Below, one piece after another: positions 51,876-62,616 of a DNA stretch of 64,000 nt. The notes under the pieces are model-generated. The model was not told where the DNA came from, did not search any database, and saw only the letters and a list, made by a program, of their open reading frames with translations. Numbering within the stretch: position 1 is the stretch's first letter; each line of letters opens with the position of its first letter. A program made the translations under genes and the position numbers. The stretch is from Epithemia pelagica. Lineage: Eukaryota; Bacillariophyta; Bacillariophyceae; Surirellales; Surirellaceae. The DNA lies in the NCBI GenBank assembly GCA_946965045.2, contig OX337241.1:558001-622000 (forward strand), given 5' to 3'.

Positions 51876-52164
51876 GATATTGACCTACGAGACGAACCTG
51901 CCCAACAGACATCCAACGCGCAGCTAAGGCCGCCAAACTCTTTTCCGTTCGCCTAATCGGCTTCTTCCGAACTGGACCTGCATCCTCGAGACTAGTCGGC
52001 ACTGTGGTTGTCGATCCGAAGCCCCGCAAGACCCAACTCGGAAGCTACTACCGACTAATCTGGTAAACCTGAATTCCGCCGTGAAACCCAGACTTTTCCA
52101 AGCACCAGCAAGCCGAAGAGAAGTTAGAGCCCAAGCGACAAAAACGAAAGTCTACCGTGGAAAG

Positions 52165-55100
52165 ATGAGTGAAGCCAAACCTACCCTAAGCGTTGACACG
52201 TCTGTCGGAATGGCAAAACCCAAGGGTACGACCGGAATCGGCCAGGAGACGGAAAACAACGACCATAACCGTCGTGAGGAAAAGCTTCGGAAATTGGTAC
52301 GAATGCTGGCCGAAGAGGTCTCGGAACGCTTCGTCCCGGCCCCCACGGAGGACGAACGCACTAATGATGCTATAAACGGCATCGGTGACTTCAAAACCCG
52401 ATGCCGTTGGGCTGAGTTTTGGCGTAATGAGCACAAGGAGAGAACCGAAACCGAACAAGCTGTGTGGGCGAATTATTACACCAACAACCCCTCACTACTC
52501 TCAAAAGCCCAGTGGGAGAAATCAATCACTGACCCCGAATGGCAATGGCCAGACCCGTTCTCCGGAAAGAACTACAAAGAAGAGGCCGAGGACGTGGAAG
52601 AAGAAATCCTAATCTCTGGCCTCCAAAGTGGTGTCAAACCAGAGCACAAACGCAAAAACGCACCCGTAGGCTCAAACGAGTTGGAATGCTTCCTAAAACA
52701 AGTCGAAGAAGCAATCATCAATGAGTCACTTACCAATAAACCGACCCGTAACGAAAACAAGCTGTCTCTGGAGTTCAAGGACATACTCAAACAACTCCGC
52801 GAGTTTGATCTGGTGGCGATACCCACGGACAAAACAAACTCGTTCACGCTAATGTCATCCAGGGAATACGCGAAAGAGATCAAGATTCACCTCGACAAAA
52901 GTGCAGTCCGTATCAACAGGTCCAAACTCAATGAAATTGTGGAGAACTGCTTCTCATTCATCACGGAACTCGACCGCTATCTGTCCAAGAACGAGAGGGA
53001 GTTTCTGAAAGAAAAGGTGAATTCGAAAGCGATTCCCCAACCGAAAATCCTGGTCAAGGACCACAAAAAAAAGAAGAACTCGAATGGATCGTACCCTACC
53101 AGACTCGTGGTCCCTGCAACCAACTTCACTGCTGGATTCCCAAAGATTGGATACCTCGGTATCAAGAACTTATTCAAGAAGCACAAGGTTGAGTTCGGAC
53201 AACGCAACATAGTCCAAGCGTCGGATCTCAAGGACAGGTTGGAGAAGTTCAACATCAATGCAGGAAATGCCACAATCGTTTCAGTCGACGCAGAGGCGAT
53301 GTACCCATCAATCAAGTTCCAGTTGATCTATGATGCAGTACAGTACTACGCCGAAGCTATGCCCCCAGAAACCAACAAAGCAATCAGCCTGTGTCTCGAC
53401 CTTATCTTCTTTGGGATGTCGAACACATTGATTTCGTTCCAAGACGGGTTCTACCTCTACGACGGCGACAAAAAACCCGAAGAACGAGGATTGACGATAG
53501 GCGGCTACGAATCAGCCTGGCTGGCGGATTTGGTGATGTCATACCTCCTAGAGGTGACATACGACACACTCTACGACCCGATGCACTTCTTCGGAGTCTA
53601 CAGAGACGACGGGTTGGCGGTGTTCAAAGGCAAAAAGACTACAAACGAAATCCAAGAGTGGCTCGAATCTTTTCAATCTGACATCGACGACATAGCTGGA
53701 AACAACTTTTTGAAGTTTACGGCAGTGGTGTGGGACCCATTAAACCACCACTCAGAGTGGGACATCTCCAATACTGCGATCACGGTTGACAAATCCCCGT
53801 CGTTTCCCTTCCTGGATATGGAGATGTATTGGCTGAGTGAGCAGTCGCTAGCCTTCAGAGTCCACTTGAAGAAGAACCAACAACTCAAGTATCTCAACAA
53901 AGGTAGCTCGCACACTCCGGGATGCTTCAAAGCGATTCCCAATGGAGTGATCAAACGCCTAACCAAGCTCACATCAATCAACGATTCAAACAGCAACCAA
54001 ACTCTCAACGAGCTGTATCCAACACATTTCCAAGCCCTGTCCGACGCGAACTTGATTAAACCAGATCAAATCCTGACCTTGGCAGACTCCATAGACGAGA
54101 TGGAACGAGCGAAGAATGATGAGACCTCAAACGCAACCAAGAAAGGCCGCGATAGAGACCGGAAAAGAGCGATCTACTTTAGGATTGGGTACTCCAACTT
54201 CTGGAGGAGGCCCATCCACAAAGTGATCAAGGAGATAAAAGGACGCTTCCCCTCCCTGTCCTGGTTACGCGTGTCAATGTCCTACCACAGGTTCACGAAT
54301 ATCCGTGAACACTTCCAGGGCGATTTGAACACCAAACTATCGGACACATTGAGATCCCTAGACTTCGAAGATCTTGATTGTAACTGCAGGAACAAGGAAG
54401 CCTGCCCCTACGGTGGGAAATGCAGGCGTTCGATAGTAGTCTACAAAGCGACGTGTCTCAAAACGGGCAAATTCTATATCGGCAACACGCAACAACACGT
54501 AAAAAAGCGAATGCAACAACACGTTCAGGATGTCAAAGCCTTAGTCCTCCAGAACAAGAGCTCCGACTCTTTTGCAAGCCACTTTGCGGCGTTCGTCCCG
54601 AGAGACATTCCGAAAAAGGAAATGAAAAACCACGTGAAATTGCGAGTCGAGCTCCTATGGCAAGGGAAGCCTCTTTCAACCGTAAAAACCTTCGGCACGA
54701 AAACGTGCAAACTCTGCGCTCGAGAGAGATTGGAAATCCTACGGGCGACCAAATTCAACCCCAAACTAGCAATCAACAAGTGTAACGAAATATACGGCGA
54801 ATGCCGCCACAAACCGAGATTTCACCGGTTCCCGACAAACAACAACAACCCCAGCACTGATGAGTCGATAGACGACGAAAGAGTCTCTATCTGTCGGCCT
54901 GTCTCAACCACGTCAACTGACTCGAGCTATTCTTGCTTCACGTGGACCTCGAACCTGTCCCCCAACACGACTACAACAAACGATGTAAACAACTTTGGTG
55001 AGGACAGGAGGGACGAGAGCTTGCTCAATGAAATCCCTTCGATGTCCTACCAAGAAAGGCGACTTGAAGGCCTCAAAGCGAGGTTTGCCTTCAGTATCCC

Positions 55101-55230
55101 GAAGACCACTCCCCCAGTGATCCAAATGGACGATAGCAAACTTGAGGACCTACCGACCGCCGAAGAATCTTTGATGACTGATGATGTAGTTTTGGAGGAC
55201 GCGACAGAAGTGCGAGTGACGACTGTCTAG
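52165..55230 (+). CDS. Penelope-like reverse transcriptase with GIY-YIG endonuclease, copy 1
   Basis: 1021 residues from the first ATG (MSEAKPTLSVD); the frame is open from 52081. Counting from 52081, reverse transcriptase motif A is VSVDAEAMYPS (about 400), motif B GLTIGGYESAWLADL and motif C FFGVYRDDGLAVF (about 506), then FPFLDMEMYW and YLNKGSSHTPGCFK as in Penelope enzymes. A CNCRNKEACPYGGKC zinc motif at about 763 precedes the GIY-YIG nuclease (VVYKATC, FYIGNTQQHVKKRM, RERLEIL, about 786-890). The enzyme nicks the target and copies element RNA onto it. The Ser/Asn-rich tail is encoded partly by the pseudo-LTR. No intron or stop interrupts it. Confidence 0.93.
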   Translation: MSEAKPTLSVDTSVGMAKPKGTTGIGQETENNDHNRREEKLRKLVRMLAEEVSERFVPAPTEDERTNDAINGIGDFKTRCRWAEFWRNEHKERTETEQAVWANYYTNNPSLLSKAQWEKSITDPEWQWPDPFSGKNYKEEAEDVEEEILISGLQSGVKPEHKRKNAPVGSNELECFLKQVEEAIINESLTNKPTRNENKLSLEFKDILKQLREFDLVAIPTDKTNSFTLMSSREYAKEIKIHLDKSAVRINRSKLNEIVENCFSFITELDRYLSKNEREFLKEKVNSKAIPQPKILVKDHKKKKNSNGSYPTRLVVPATNFTAGFPKIGYLGIKNLFKKHKVEFGQRNIVQASDLKDRLEKFNINAGNATIVSVDAEAMYPSIKFQLIYDAVQYYAEAMPPETNKAISLCLDLIFFGMSNTLISFQDGFYLYDGDKKPEERGLTIGGYESAWLADLVMSYLLEVTYDTLYDPMHFFGVYRDDGLAVFKGKKTTNEIQEWLESFQSDIDDIAGNNFLKFTAVVWDPLNHHSEWDISNTAITVDKSPSFPFLDMEMYWLSEQSLAFRVHLKKNQQLKYLNKGSSHTPGCFKAIPNGVIKRLTKLTSINDSNSNQTLNELYPTHFQALSDANLIKPDQILTLADSIDEMERAKNDETSNATKKGRDRDRKRAIYFRIGYSNFWRRPIHKVIKEIKGRFPSLSWLRVSMSYHRFTNIREHFQGDLNTKLSDTLRSLDFEDLDCNCRNKEACPYGGKCRRSIVVYKATCLKTGKFYIGNTQQHVKKRMQQHVQDVKALVLQNKSSDSFASHFAAFVPRDIPKKEMKNHVKLRVELLWQGKPLSTVKTFGTKTCKLCARERLEILRATKFNPKLAINKCNEIYGECRHKPRFHRFPTNNNNPSTDESIDDERVSICRPVSTTSTDSSYSCFTWTSNLSPNTTTTNDVNNFGEDRRDESLLNEIPSMSYQERRLEGLKARFAFSIPKTTPPVIQMDDSKLEDLPTAEESLMTDDVVLEDATEVRVTTV

Positions 55231-55351
55231 TCTACACCAAGATCAAAAACCGGCGTGCGCATTTAGCGAACTAAGAAGTAGAATTACTTCCCGGCCCTAG
55301 GTGGGAAAGAAACTAAACTAGTATTCACACTCTTTGCTGTTTTCGATCTGT
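55186..55351 (+). repeat. Pseudo-LTR, shared middle copy
   Basis: Same 166-bp sequence as 51710-51875, joining the two elements. Confidence 0.8.
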
Positions 55352-55640
55352 GATATTGACCTACGAGACGAACCTGCCCAACAGACATCCAACGCGCAGC
55401 TAAGGCCGCCAAACTCTTTTCCGTTCGCCTAATCGGCTTCTTCCGAACTGGACCTGCATCCTCGAGACTAGTCGGCACTGTGGTTGTCGATCCGAAGCCC
55501 CGCAAGACCCAACTCGGAAGCTACTACCGACTAATCTGGTAAACCTGAATTCCGCCGTGAAACCCAGACTTTTCCAAGCACCAGCAAGCCGAAGAGAAGT
55601 TAGAGCCCAAGCGACAAAAACGAAAGTCTACCGTGGAAAG

Positions 55641-58600
55641 ATGAGTGAAGCCAAACCTACCCTAAGCGTTGACACGTCTGTCGGAATGGCAAAACCCAAG
55701 GGTACGACCGGAATCGGCCAGGAGACGGAAAACAACGACCATAACCGTCGTGAGGAAAAGCTTCGGAAATTGGTACGAATGCTGGCCGAAGAGGTCTCGG
55801 AACGCTTCGTCCCGGCCCCCACGGAGGACGAACGCACTAATGATGCTATAAACGGCATCGGTGACTTCAAAACCCGATGCCGTTGGGCTGAGTTTTGGCG
55901 TAATGAGCACAAGGAGAGAACCGAAACCGAACAAGCTGTGTGGGCGAATTATTACACCAACAACCCCTCACTACTCTCAAAAGCCCAGTGGGAGAAATCA
56001 ATCACTGACCCCGAATGGCAATGGCCAGACCCGTTCTCCGGAAAGAACTACGAAGAAGAGGCCGAGGACGTGGAAGAAGAAATCCTAATCTCTGGCCTCC
56101 AAAGTGGTGTCAAACCAGAGCACAAACGCAAAAACGCACCCGTAGGCTCAAACGAGTTGGAATGCTTCCTAAAACAAGTCGAAGAAGCAATCATCAATGA
56201 GTCACTTGCCAATAAACCGACCCGTAACGAAAACAAGCTGTCTCTGGAGTTCAAGGACCTACTCAAACAACTCCGCGAGTTTGATCTGGTGGCGATACCC
56301 ACGGACAAAACAAACTCGTTCACGCTAATGTCATCCAGGGAATACGCGAAAGAGATCAAGATTCACCTCGACAAAAGTGCAGTCCGTATCAACAGGTCCA
56401 AACTCAATGAAATTGTGGAGAACTGCTTCTCATTCATCACGGAACTCGACCGCTATCTGTCCAAGAACGAGAGGGAGTTTCTGAAAGAAAAGGTGAATTC
56501 GAAAGCGATTCCCCAACCGAAAATCCTGGTCAAGGACCACAAAAAAAAGAAGAACTCGAATGGATCGTACCCTACCAGACTCGTGGTCCCCGCAACCAAC
56601 TTCACTGCTGGATTCCCAAAGATTGGATACCTCGGTATCAAGAACTTATTCAAGAAGCACAAGGTTGAGTTCGGACAACGCAACATAGTCCAAGCGTCGG
56701 ATCTCAAGGACAGGTTGGAGAAGTTCAACATCAATGCAGGAAATGCCACAATCGTTTCAGTCGACGCAGAGGCGATGTACCCATCAATCAAGTTCCAGTT
56801 GATCTATGATGCAGTACAGTACTACGCCGAAGCTATGCCCCCAGAAACCAACAAAGCAATCAGCCTGTGTCTCGACCTTATCTTCTTTGGGATGTCGAAC
56901 ACATTGATTTCGTTCCAAGACGGGTTCTACCTCTACGACGGCGACAAAAAACCCGAAGAACGAGGATTGACGATAGGCGGCTACGAATCAGCCTGGCTGG
57001 CGGATTTGGTGATGTCATACCTCCTAGAGGTGACATACGACACACTCTACGACCCGATGCACTTCTTCGGAGTCTACAGAGACGACGGGTTGGCGGTGTT
57101 CAAAGGCAAAAAGACTACAAACGAAATCCAAGAGTGGCTCGAATCTTTTCAATCTGACATCGACGACATAGCTGGAAACAACTTTTTGAAGTTTACGGCA
57201 GTGGTGTGGGACCCATTAAACCACCACTCAGAGTGGGACATCTCCAATACTGCGATCACGGTTGACAAATCCCCGTCGTTTCCCTTCCTGGATATGGAGA
57301 TGTATTGGCTGAGTGAGCAGTCGCTAGCCTTCAGAGTCCACTTGAAGAAGAACCAACAACTCAAGTATCTCAACAAAGGTAGCTCACACACTCCGGGATG
57401 CTTCAAAGCGATTCCCAATGGAGTGATCAAACGCCTAACCAAGCTCACATCAATCAACGATTCAAACAGCAACCAAACTCTCAACGAGCTGTATCCAACA
57501 CATTTCCAAGCCCTGTCCGACGCGAACTTGATTAAACCAGATCAAATCCCGACCTTGGCAGACTCCATAGACGAGATGGAACGAGCGAAGAATGATGAGA
57601 CCTCAAACGCAACCAAGAAAGGCCGCGATAGAGACCGGAAAAGAGCGATCTACTTTAGGATTGGGTACTCCAACTTCTGGAGGAGGCCCATCCACAAAGT
57701 GATCAAGGAGATAAAAGGACGCTTCCCCTCCCTGTCCTGGTTACGCGTGTCAATGTCCTACCACAGGTTCACGAATATCCGTGAACACTTCCAGGGCGAT
57801 TTGAACACCAAACTATCGGACACATTGAGATCCCTAGACTTCGAAGATCTTGATTGTAACTGCAGGAACAAGGAAGCCTGCCCCTACGGTGGGAAATGCA
57901 GGCGTTCGATAGTAGTCTACAAAGCGACGTGTCTCAAAACGGGCAAATTCTATATCGGCAACACGCAACAACACGTAAAAAAGCGAATGCAACAACACGT
58001 TCAGGATGTCAAAGCCTTAGTCCTCCAGAACAAGAGCTCCGACTCTTTTGCAAGCCACTTTGCGGCGTTCGTCCCGAGAGACATTCCGAAAAAGGAAATG
58101 AAAAACCACGTGAAATTGCGAGTCGAGCTCCTATGGCAAGGGAAGCCTCTTTCAACCGTAAAAACCTTCGGCACGAAAACGTGCAAACTCTGCGCTCGAG
58201 AGAGATTGGAAATCCTACGGGCGACCAAATTCAACCCCAAACTAGCAATCAACAAGTGTAACGAAATATACGGCGCATGCCGCCACAAACCGAGATTTCA
58301 CCGGTTCCCGACAAACAACAACAACCCCAGCACTGATGAGTCGATAGACGACGAAAGAGTCTCTATCTGTCGGCCTGTCTCAACCACGTCAACTGACTCG
58401 AGCTATTCTTGCTTCACGTGGACCTCGAACCTGTCCCCCAACACGACTACAACAAATGATGTAAACAACTTTGGTGAGGACAGGAGGGACGAGAGCTTGC
58501 TCAATGAAATCCCTTCGATGTCCTACCAAGAAAGGCGACTTGAAGGCCTCAAAGCGAGGTTTGCCTTCAGTATCCCGAAGACCACTCCCCCAGTGATCCA

Positions 58601-58706
58601 AATGGACGATAGCAAACTTGAGGACCTACCGACCGCCGAAGAATCTTTGATGACTGATGATGTAGTTTTGGAGGACGCGACAGAAGTGCGAGTGACGACT
58701 GTCTAG
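55641..58706 (+). CDS. Penelope-like reverse transcriptase with GIY-YIG endonuclease, copy 2
   Basis: Same length and domains as copy 1. I see five amino-acid differences: Lys to Glu in KNYxEEAED, Thr to Ala in NESLxNKP, Ile to Leu in EFKDxLKQ, Leu to Pro in PDQIxTLAD and Glu to Ala in IYGxCRHK. None touches the YRDD box, the zinc motif or the nuclease. Both copies are therefore open and young, and either could be active. Confidence 0.93.
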   Translation: MSEAKPTLSVDTSVGMAKPKGTTGIGQETENNDHNRREEKLRKLVRMLAEEVSERFVPAPTEDERTNDAINGIGDFKTRCRWAEFWRNEHKERTETEQAVWANYYTNNPSLLSKAQWEKSITDPEWQWPDPFSGKNYEEEAEDVEEEILISGLQSGVKPEHKRKNAPVGSNELECFLKQVEEAIINESLANKPTRNENKLSLEFKDLLKQLREFDLVAIPTDKTNSFTLMSSREYAKEIKIHLDKSAVRINRSKLNEIVENCFSFITELDRYLSKNEREFLKEKVNSKAIPQPKILVKDHKKKKNSNGSYPTRLVVPATNFTAGFPKIGYLGIKNLFKKHKVEFGQRNIVQASDLKDRLEKFNINAGNATIVSVDAEAMYPSIKFQLIYDAVQYYAEAMPPETNKAISLCLDLIFFGMSNTLISFQDGFYLYDGDKKPEERGLTIGGYESAWLADLVMSYLLEVTYDTLYDPMHFFGVYRDDGLAVFKGKKTTNEIQEWLESFQSDIDDIAGNNFLKFTAVVWDPLNHHSEWDISNTAITVDKSPSFPFLDMEMYWLSEQSLAFRVHLKKNQQLKYLNKGSSHTPGCFKAIPNGVIKRLTKLTSINDSNSNQTLNELYPTHFQALSDANLIKPDQIPTLADSIDEMERAKNDETSNATKKGRDRDRKRAIYFRIGYSNFWRRPIHKVIKEIKGRFPSLSWLRVSMSYHRFTNIREHFQGDLNTKLSDTLRSLDFEDLDCNCRNKEACPYGGKCRRSIVVYKATCLKTGKFYIGNTQQHVKKRMQQHVQDVKALVLQNKSSDSFASHFAAFVPRDIPKKEMKNHVKLRVELLWQGKPLSTVKTFGTKTCKLCARERLEILRATKFNPKLAINKCNEIYGACRHKPRFHRFPTNNNNPSTDESIDDERVSICRPVSTTSTDSSYSCFTWTSNLSPNTTTTNDVNNFGEDRRDESLLNEIPSMSYQERRLEGLKARFAFSIPKTTPPVIQMDDSKLEDLPTAEESLMTDDVVLEDATEVRVTTV

Positions 58707-58827
58707 TCTACACCAAGATCAAAAACCGGCGTGCGCATTTAGTGAACTAAGAAGTAGAATTACTTCCCGGCCCTAGGTGGGAAAGAAACTAAACTAGTAT
58801 TCACACTCTTTGCTGTTTTCGATCTGT
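58662..58827 (+). repeat. Pseudo-LTR, right copy
   Basis: Ends at CGATCTGT, immediately followed by the GAGATTTGAGT duplication (58828-58838). Confidence 0.8.
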
Positions 58828-58838
58828 GAGATTTGAGT

Positions 58839-60008
58839 TATAATTACTTTTTCCCGCTCCAGTCGTCATTCGTCATTCCTCTTTTCTTCCCGAACCGTGA
58901 CTCAGATGCCCAGCCACAAGAGATAAGAGATACTCCTAAGAGATAAACAATAAACACACCCTGCGACAGACTGATTTCCACTGGGATCTGGGATCTGGGA
59001 TGAAGAGAGGAACTGTCAAAAGGACGAGAACAACTCCCCACAACACATTTCCATTATTCAAGCAGCCCATACTACTATTATTCTATACACCTATGCCCCT
59101 TTTAGAGATTATAGTACTCCTATCTTGCATCTTCCGAGATCCGAACCGATGACCATAACATCTAACAACATCATCTTTTTGATGATGTCAAATCACATTC
59201 CCATTTTCCCCATAATTTCTTATATCCCAAATCCCAAAACCTTCACTCTGACAATCGATCGCAGCGTATTCGCATAGATTCGCATTTGGGTATCAGTGAG
59301 TTGCTTCAAATCGATCTTGGATGTTCCAAAGCTTCTAGAGCTCCACGGAATTCCTAGGTGAATGTTCTACGTGAGCTCCATGGAATTCTTTGTCCATGGT
59401 CTCCGGGTGTTGATTATCTCAAGCGTTTTAGGAGTAGTAGACATTATAATTATAGCCATTGGCACGCGAAAGCTTCAATCTTCGTTTCTCTCTCTATGGC
59501 ATCCGAAGGAGGTAGGAGTAGAATTATTCTAGTGGCTCCTACTAGGTATGCAGGCAGGTGAACTTCGCTAGCTAGGGGTCGAACATGAACCTTAGATCAC
59601 CTCGGCTATCAACCGTCATGACTCTTTTGTCAGGAGGACCGTTCCAATGGACGTCTTACATGCCCCAAGGTGACGTATCAATGAGAGAGCGGACAACCAC
59701 TACTACACACATGCAGTAGGTCAAGACAGGATCCAAAGTAGTGGGTAAATCATAATACTATACAGTCTCCAGCGTTGGCGTTAGGGGATTGATTCTTGAT
59801 GGTAAAAAGTGGTGTTGACAGTTCAACGAATGATTCGTGTGGGTGATTCTCCAGTCCTCGAGTCGCAACTGCGGTTGCTATAAGACTGTTAGCAGTTTGG
59901 AAAGGTGCCGTGGCTCGACCATGGGCTCCGCAAGGAGACCCACCGTCCATAGTTCCAAAGTGCGGCAGCCTTGTTCTTTGTAACTCGTCGTCATCGCCGC
60001 CTGTCTTT
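58839..60008. other. Intergenic, no supported gene
   Basis: AT-rich spacer with short CTAG and GGAGGTAGGAGTAG motifs (around 59430-59545). The part near 60008 should hold the 3' untranslated region of DXS. Confidence 0.5.
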
Positions 60009-62616
60009 TTACACATCTTGTAGCTGCGGCACTTTTTGACGTTGCGACAATCGCAAAATGGTACCTCGAATGTGGTGCGAGTTCAATCCCGCTTGTTCGT
60101 ATTGCTGGTATTGGGAGGCGGCTTCAAAGTAGGTATCGGGAATGACCATGGGTCGGAACTTGAGCTTACCGTCATCCAAGGCGCCGTCCAAGGACAAGAA
60201 ATGAAGGACGTGATCGCCAAAGCCACCAATCGATCCTTCTTCGACGGTAATCAAGACGGAATGTTCATCGGCCAATTGACGGACCAAATCCACATCCAAG
60301 GGCTTCATAAAGCGGGCATCGGCGACGGTAACGCCCAAGGTAGGGTCCATGTCTTCCACTTCTTGCGCCGCCACCAAGGCTTCGTGCAAGCGAGTTCCAA
60401 AGGACAAGATTGCCACCCGATCCGCCTTGGACTTGCCTCGGACCGCCGACTCGTCACGGTTAAAACCACCCGGACGACGGATGATGCGTCCCTTTCCAAT
60501 CGGCACGACTTGAGCCTTGGGCAAGGTTCCATCCGCGTCGAGCTCGTATCCAAAGAGCGATTGCAACTTGTCGGCACCGTATCCGGTTCCACGAGGGTAT
60601 CGGCAGACGGACGGACCCTTGTCAAAGGCGGCTTGCGTCGCAATCATGTTGCGCAATTCAATTTCATCACTGGGCGCCATAATGGTCAAATTGGGGATGC
60701 ATCCCAAATAGCTCAAATCGTAGCAACCATGATGGGTGGGACCGTCGTTTCCAACCAATCCGGCGCGGTCCAAGACCATGCGGACGGGCAAATTTTGAAT
60801 GGCTACATCGTGCACCACTTGATCGTACCCACGTTGCAAAAAGGTGGAGTAAATGCAGCAAAAGGGCTTGAGGCCTCGCGTGGCCATACCGGCCGCCATG
60901 GTCACGGCATGTTGTTCGGCAATGCCCACATCAAAGGTGCGCTTGGGAAAGCGGCGGCCAAACAAATCCATTCCCGTGCCACCGGGCATGGCGGCCGTAA
61001 TACCGACAATGCGACGATCTTCCGTGGCCGAATCAATCAAGGCATTGGCAAAAATCGAGGTCAAACTGGGAGCAATCGGCTTGGACTTGATTTGTTGGCC
61101 CGTGCCCAAGTTGAATTTGGCCACACCGTGCATACGATCACTGGCTTGTTCGGCGGGTGGGTATCCATAGCCCTTGACAGTTTTCAAGTGCAACAAGACG
61201 GGCTTGGTGTCGGTGCTGTCTCGCAATTTTTCCAAAATGGGCACCAAATTGTCCAAATCGTGACCATCCACAGGTCCCACGTAATAAAAGCCCAATTCTT
61301 CAAAGAGGGTACCACCCGAGACAATACCACGAGCATACTCATCAATACGCTTGTTCACGTCTTGAATTCCTTCCGGCAAGAGTTTGTTGAAGGACTTGGC
61401 AAAGGACCGAATGTCTTGAAAGGGTTTAGAGACCAAGAGATTGGACGTGTAGGTGGAAAGTTGGGAGGCTGGCACCACTCCACCCGCACTGGGTGTTCCA
61501 GTGGGGAGACTGACTTGTCCATTGTCGTTGAGAATGACAATCATGCGGTTTTTCAAATACCCCGCCGAGTTCATGGCTTCATAGGCCATTCCACCGGTAA
61601 TGGCACCATCTCCAATCACCGCAATACAATTGTTTTGCCGAGGAGATGATCCCGTCATGGACTTGGCAATGGACATGCCCTGGGCGGCCGAAATCGAAGT
61701 CGACGAGTGACCGGCCCCAAAGGAATCGTATTCACTCTCCTTGCGTTTGCAAAAGCCGGAAATACCACCGGCTTGTCGGAGGGTCGACATGCGTTCCCGT
61801 CGGCCCGTCAAAATCTTGTGAGGGTAGCATTGATGCGAAACATCCCAGATAATATCATCTTGTGGCATGTCAAACACATAGTGCAACGCCACCGTCAGTT
61901 CATTGACACCCAAGGAGGAACTCAAGTGACCGCCCGTTTGCGAGACGGATTCCAAAGTTTCCCATCGCAACTCGTAGGCCAATTGCTTCAATTGCCTCAA
62001 GTCCAGCTTTTTCATGTCGGCCGGAGACGAAATGCTATCCAAAATGGGCTTGACGGCCGGTCCAGCGTAGGGAGGACCGGGGACCGAGCTGCTACTACTG
62101 CCACTGTTGCTCCCAGTGCCTTCGGCCGCGGCCTGGTGCAACCGACTGGTGCGGGGACCAGCCCATAAAGTGGATGTCGTGGTAAAGGCCGTGGCCTGTT
62201 ATAACGTGGAAACCCATCAGGATGATCGAGAGTCGCATCGAGAGCCATCCATCCAGCAAAAAGGCAAAAAAAGAGCAGTTCGACAGGTGTAAGACCCAAA
62301 AGATACCTTGAAGTAACCCGGTTCTTGAACAAGAGATTCCAGAGACTTGGTGGGGCGCAACGCGATGGTGATGGGTGTGTACGGGTGGACGACCCATCAT
62401 GGCGGCATTCAAGCCGGTCCACAATTTCTCATGGTCGAGCACGAAACCCTCCCATCCAGAAAGAGCCATGCTTCACCTGCTCAATGGTCGCTTTCTCGCG
62501 TTGCCACACTTGTACGCTGGATTCCGGCTCACACAAGAAGAACATAGAGAGATACTTGCAACACATACCTCCAAGGCCAGAGTGGCTGCCATGAGGACGC
62601 TCAATTGGAACTTCAT
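60009..62616 (-). CDS. DXS: 1-deoxy-D-xylulose-5-phosphate synthase, plastid-targeted, two exons
   Basis: Exon 1 is 62616-62569 and exon 2 62195-60009. The 373-base intron starts GTATGT and ends ATAACAG, phase 0. The protein of 744 residues begins MKFQLSVLMAATLALE, a signal peptide, and continues ATAFTTTSTLW, with Phe at +1 after ATA as in diatom plastid proteins; the exon join is by inspection. The enzyme joins pyruvate and glyceraldehyde 3-phosphate with thiamine diphosphate, the entry step of the MEP pathway to carotenoids, chlorophyll side chains and sterol precursors. Seen: the GGHLSSSLGV histidine, GDGAITGGMAYEAMN for the cofactor Mg, ILNDN, YYVGPVDGHD, DVGIAEQHAVTMAAGMA with the cofactor Glu, and the DRAGLVGNDGPTHHG loop. 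Complete to the transketolase C-terminal domain (ITVEEGSIGGFGDHV). Confidence 0.93.

Larger units (their letters stand above)
51706..58827 (+). mobile_element. Tandem array of two Penelope-like retroelements (GIY-YIG type)
   Basis: A unit of 3476 bp occurs twice, sharing a repeated end sequence three times (51710-51875, 55186-55351 and 58662-58827), the pseudo-LTR plan typical of Penelope-like elements. The whole array is flanked by an exact 11-bp duplication, so it arrived, or was formed, at one insertion site. Four bases (51706-51709) at the left edge match neither the unit nor the duplication. The copies differ at about ten bases. Confidence 0.88.

Noticed and set aside
55179-55240. Hammerhead ribozyme from the CTGATGA motif
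   Set aside because: CTGATGA lies inside the coding frame and I could not pair stems II and III with a following GAAA. Kept only as a search suggestion.
60036-61649. A 537-codon open frame on the plus strand
   Set aside because: It is the antisense shadow of DXS, whose sense protein has all catalytic motifs. The antisense product has no family features.
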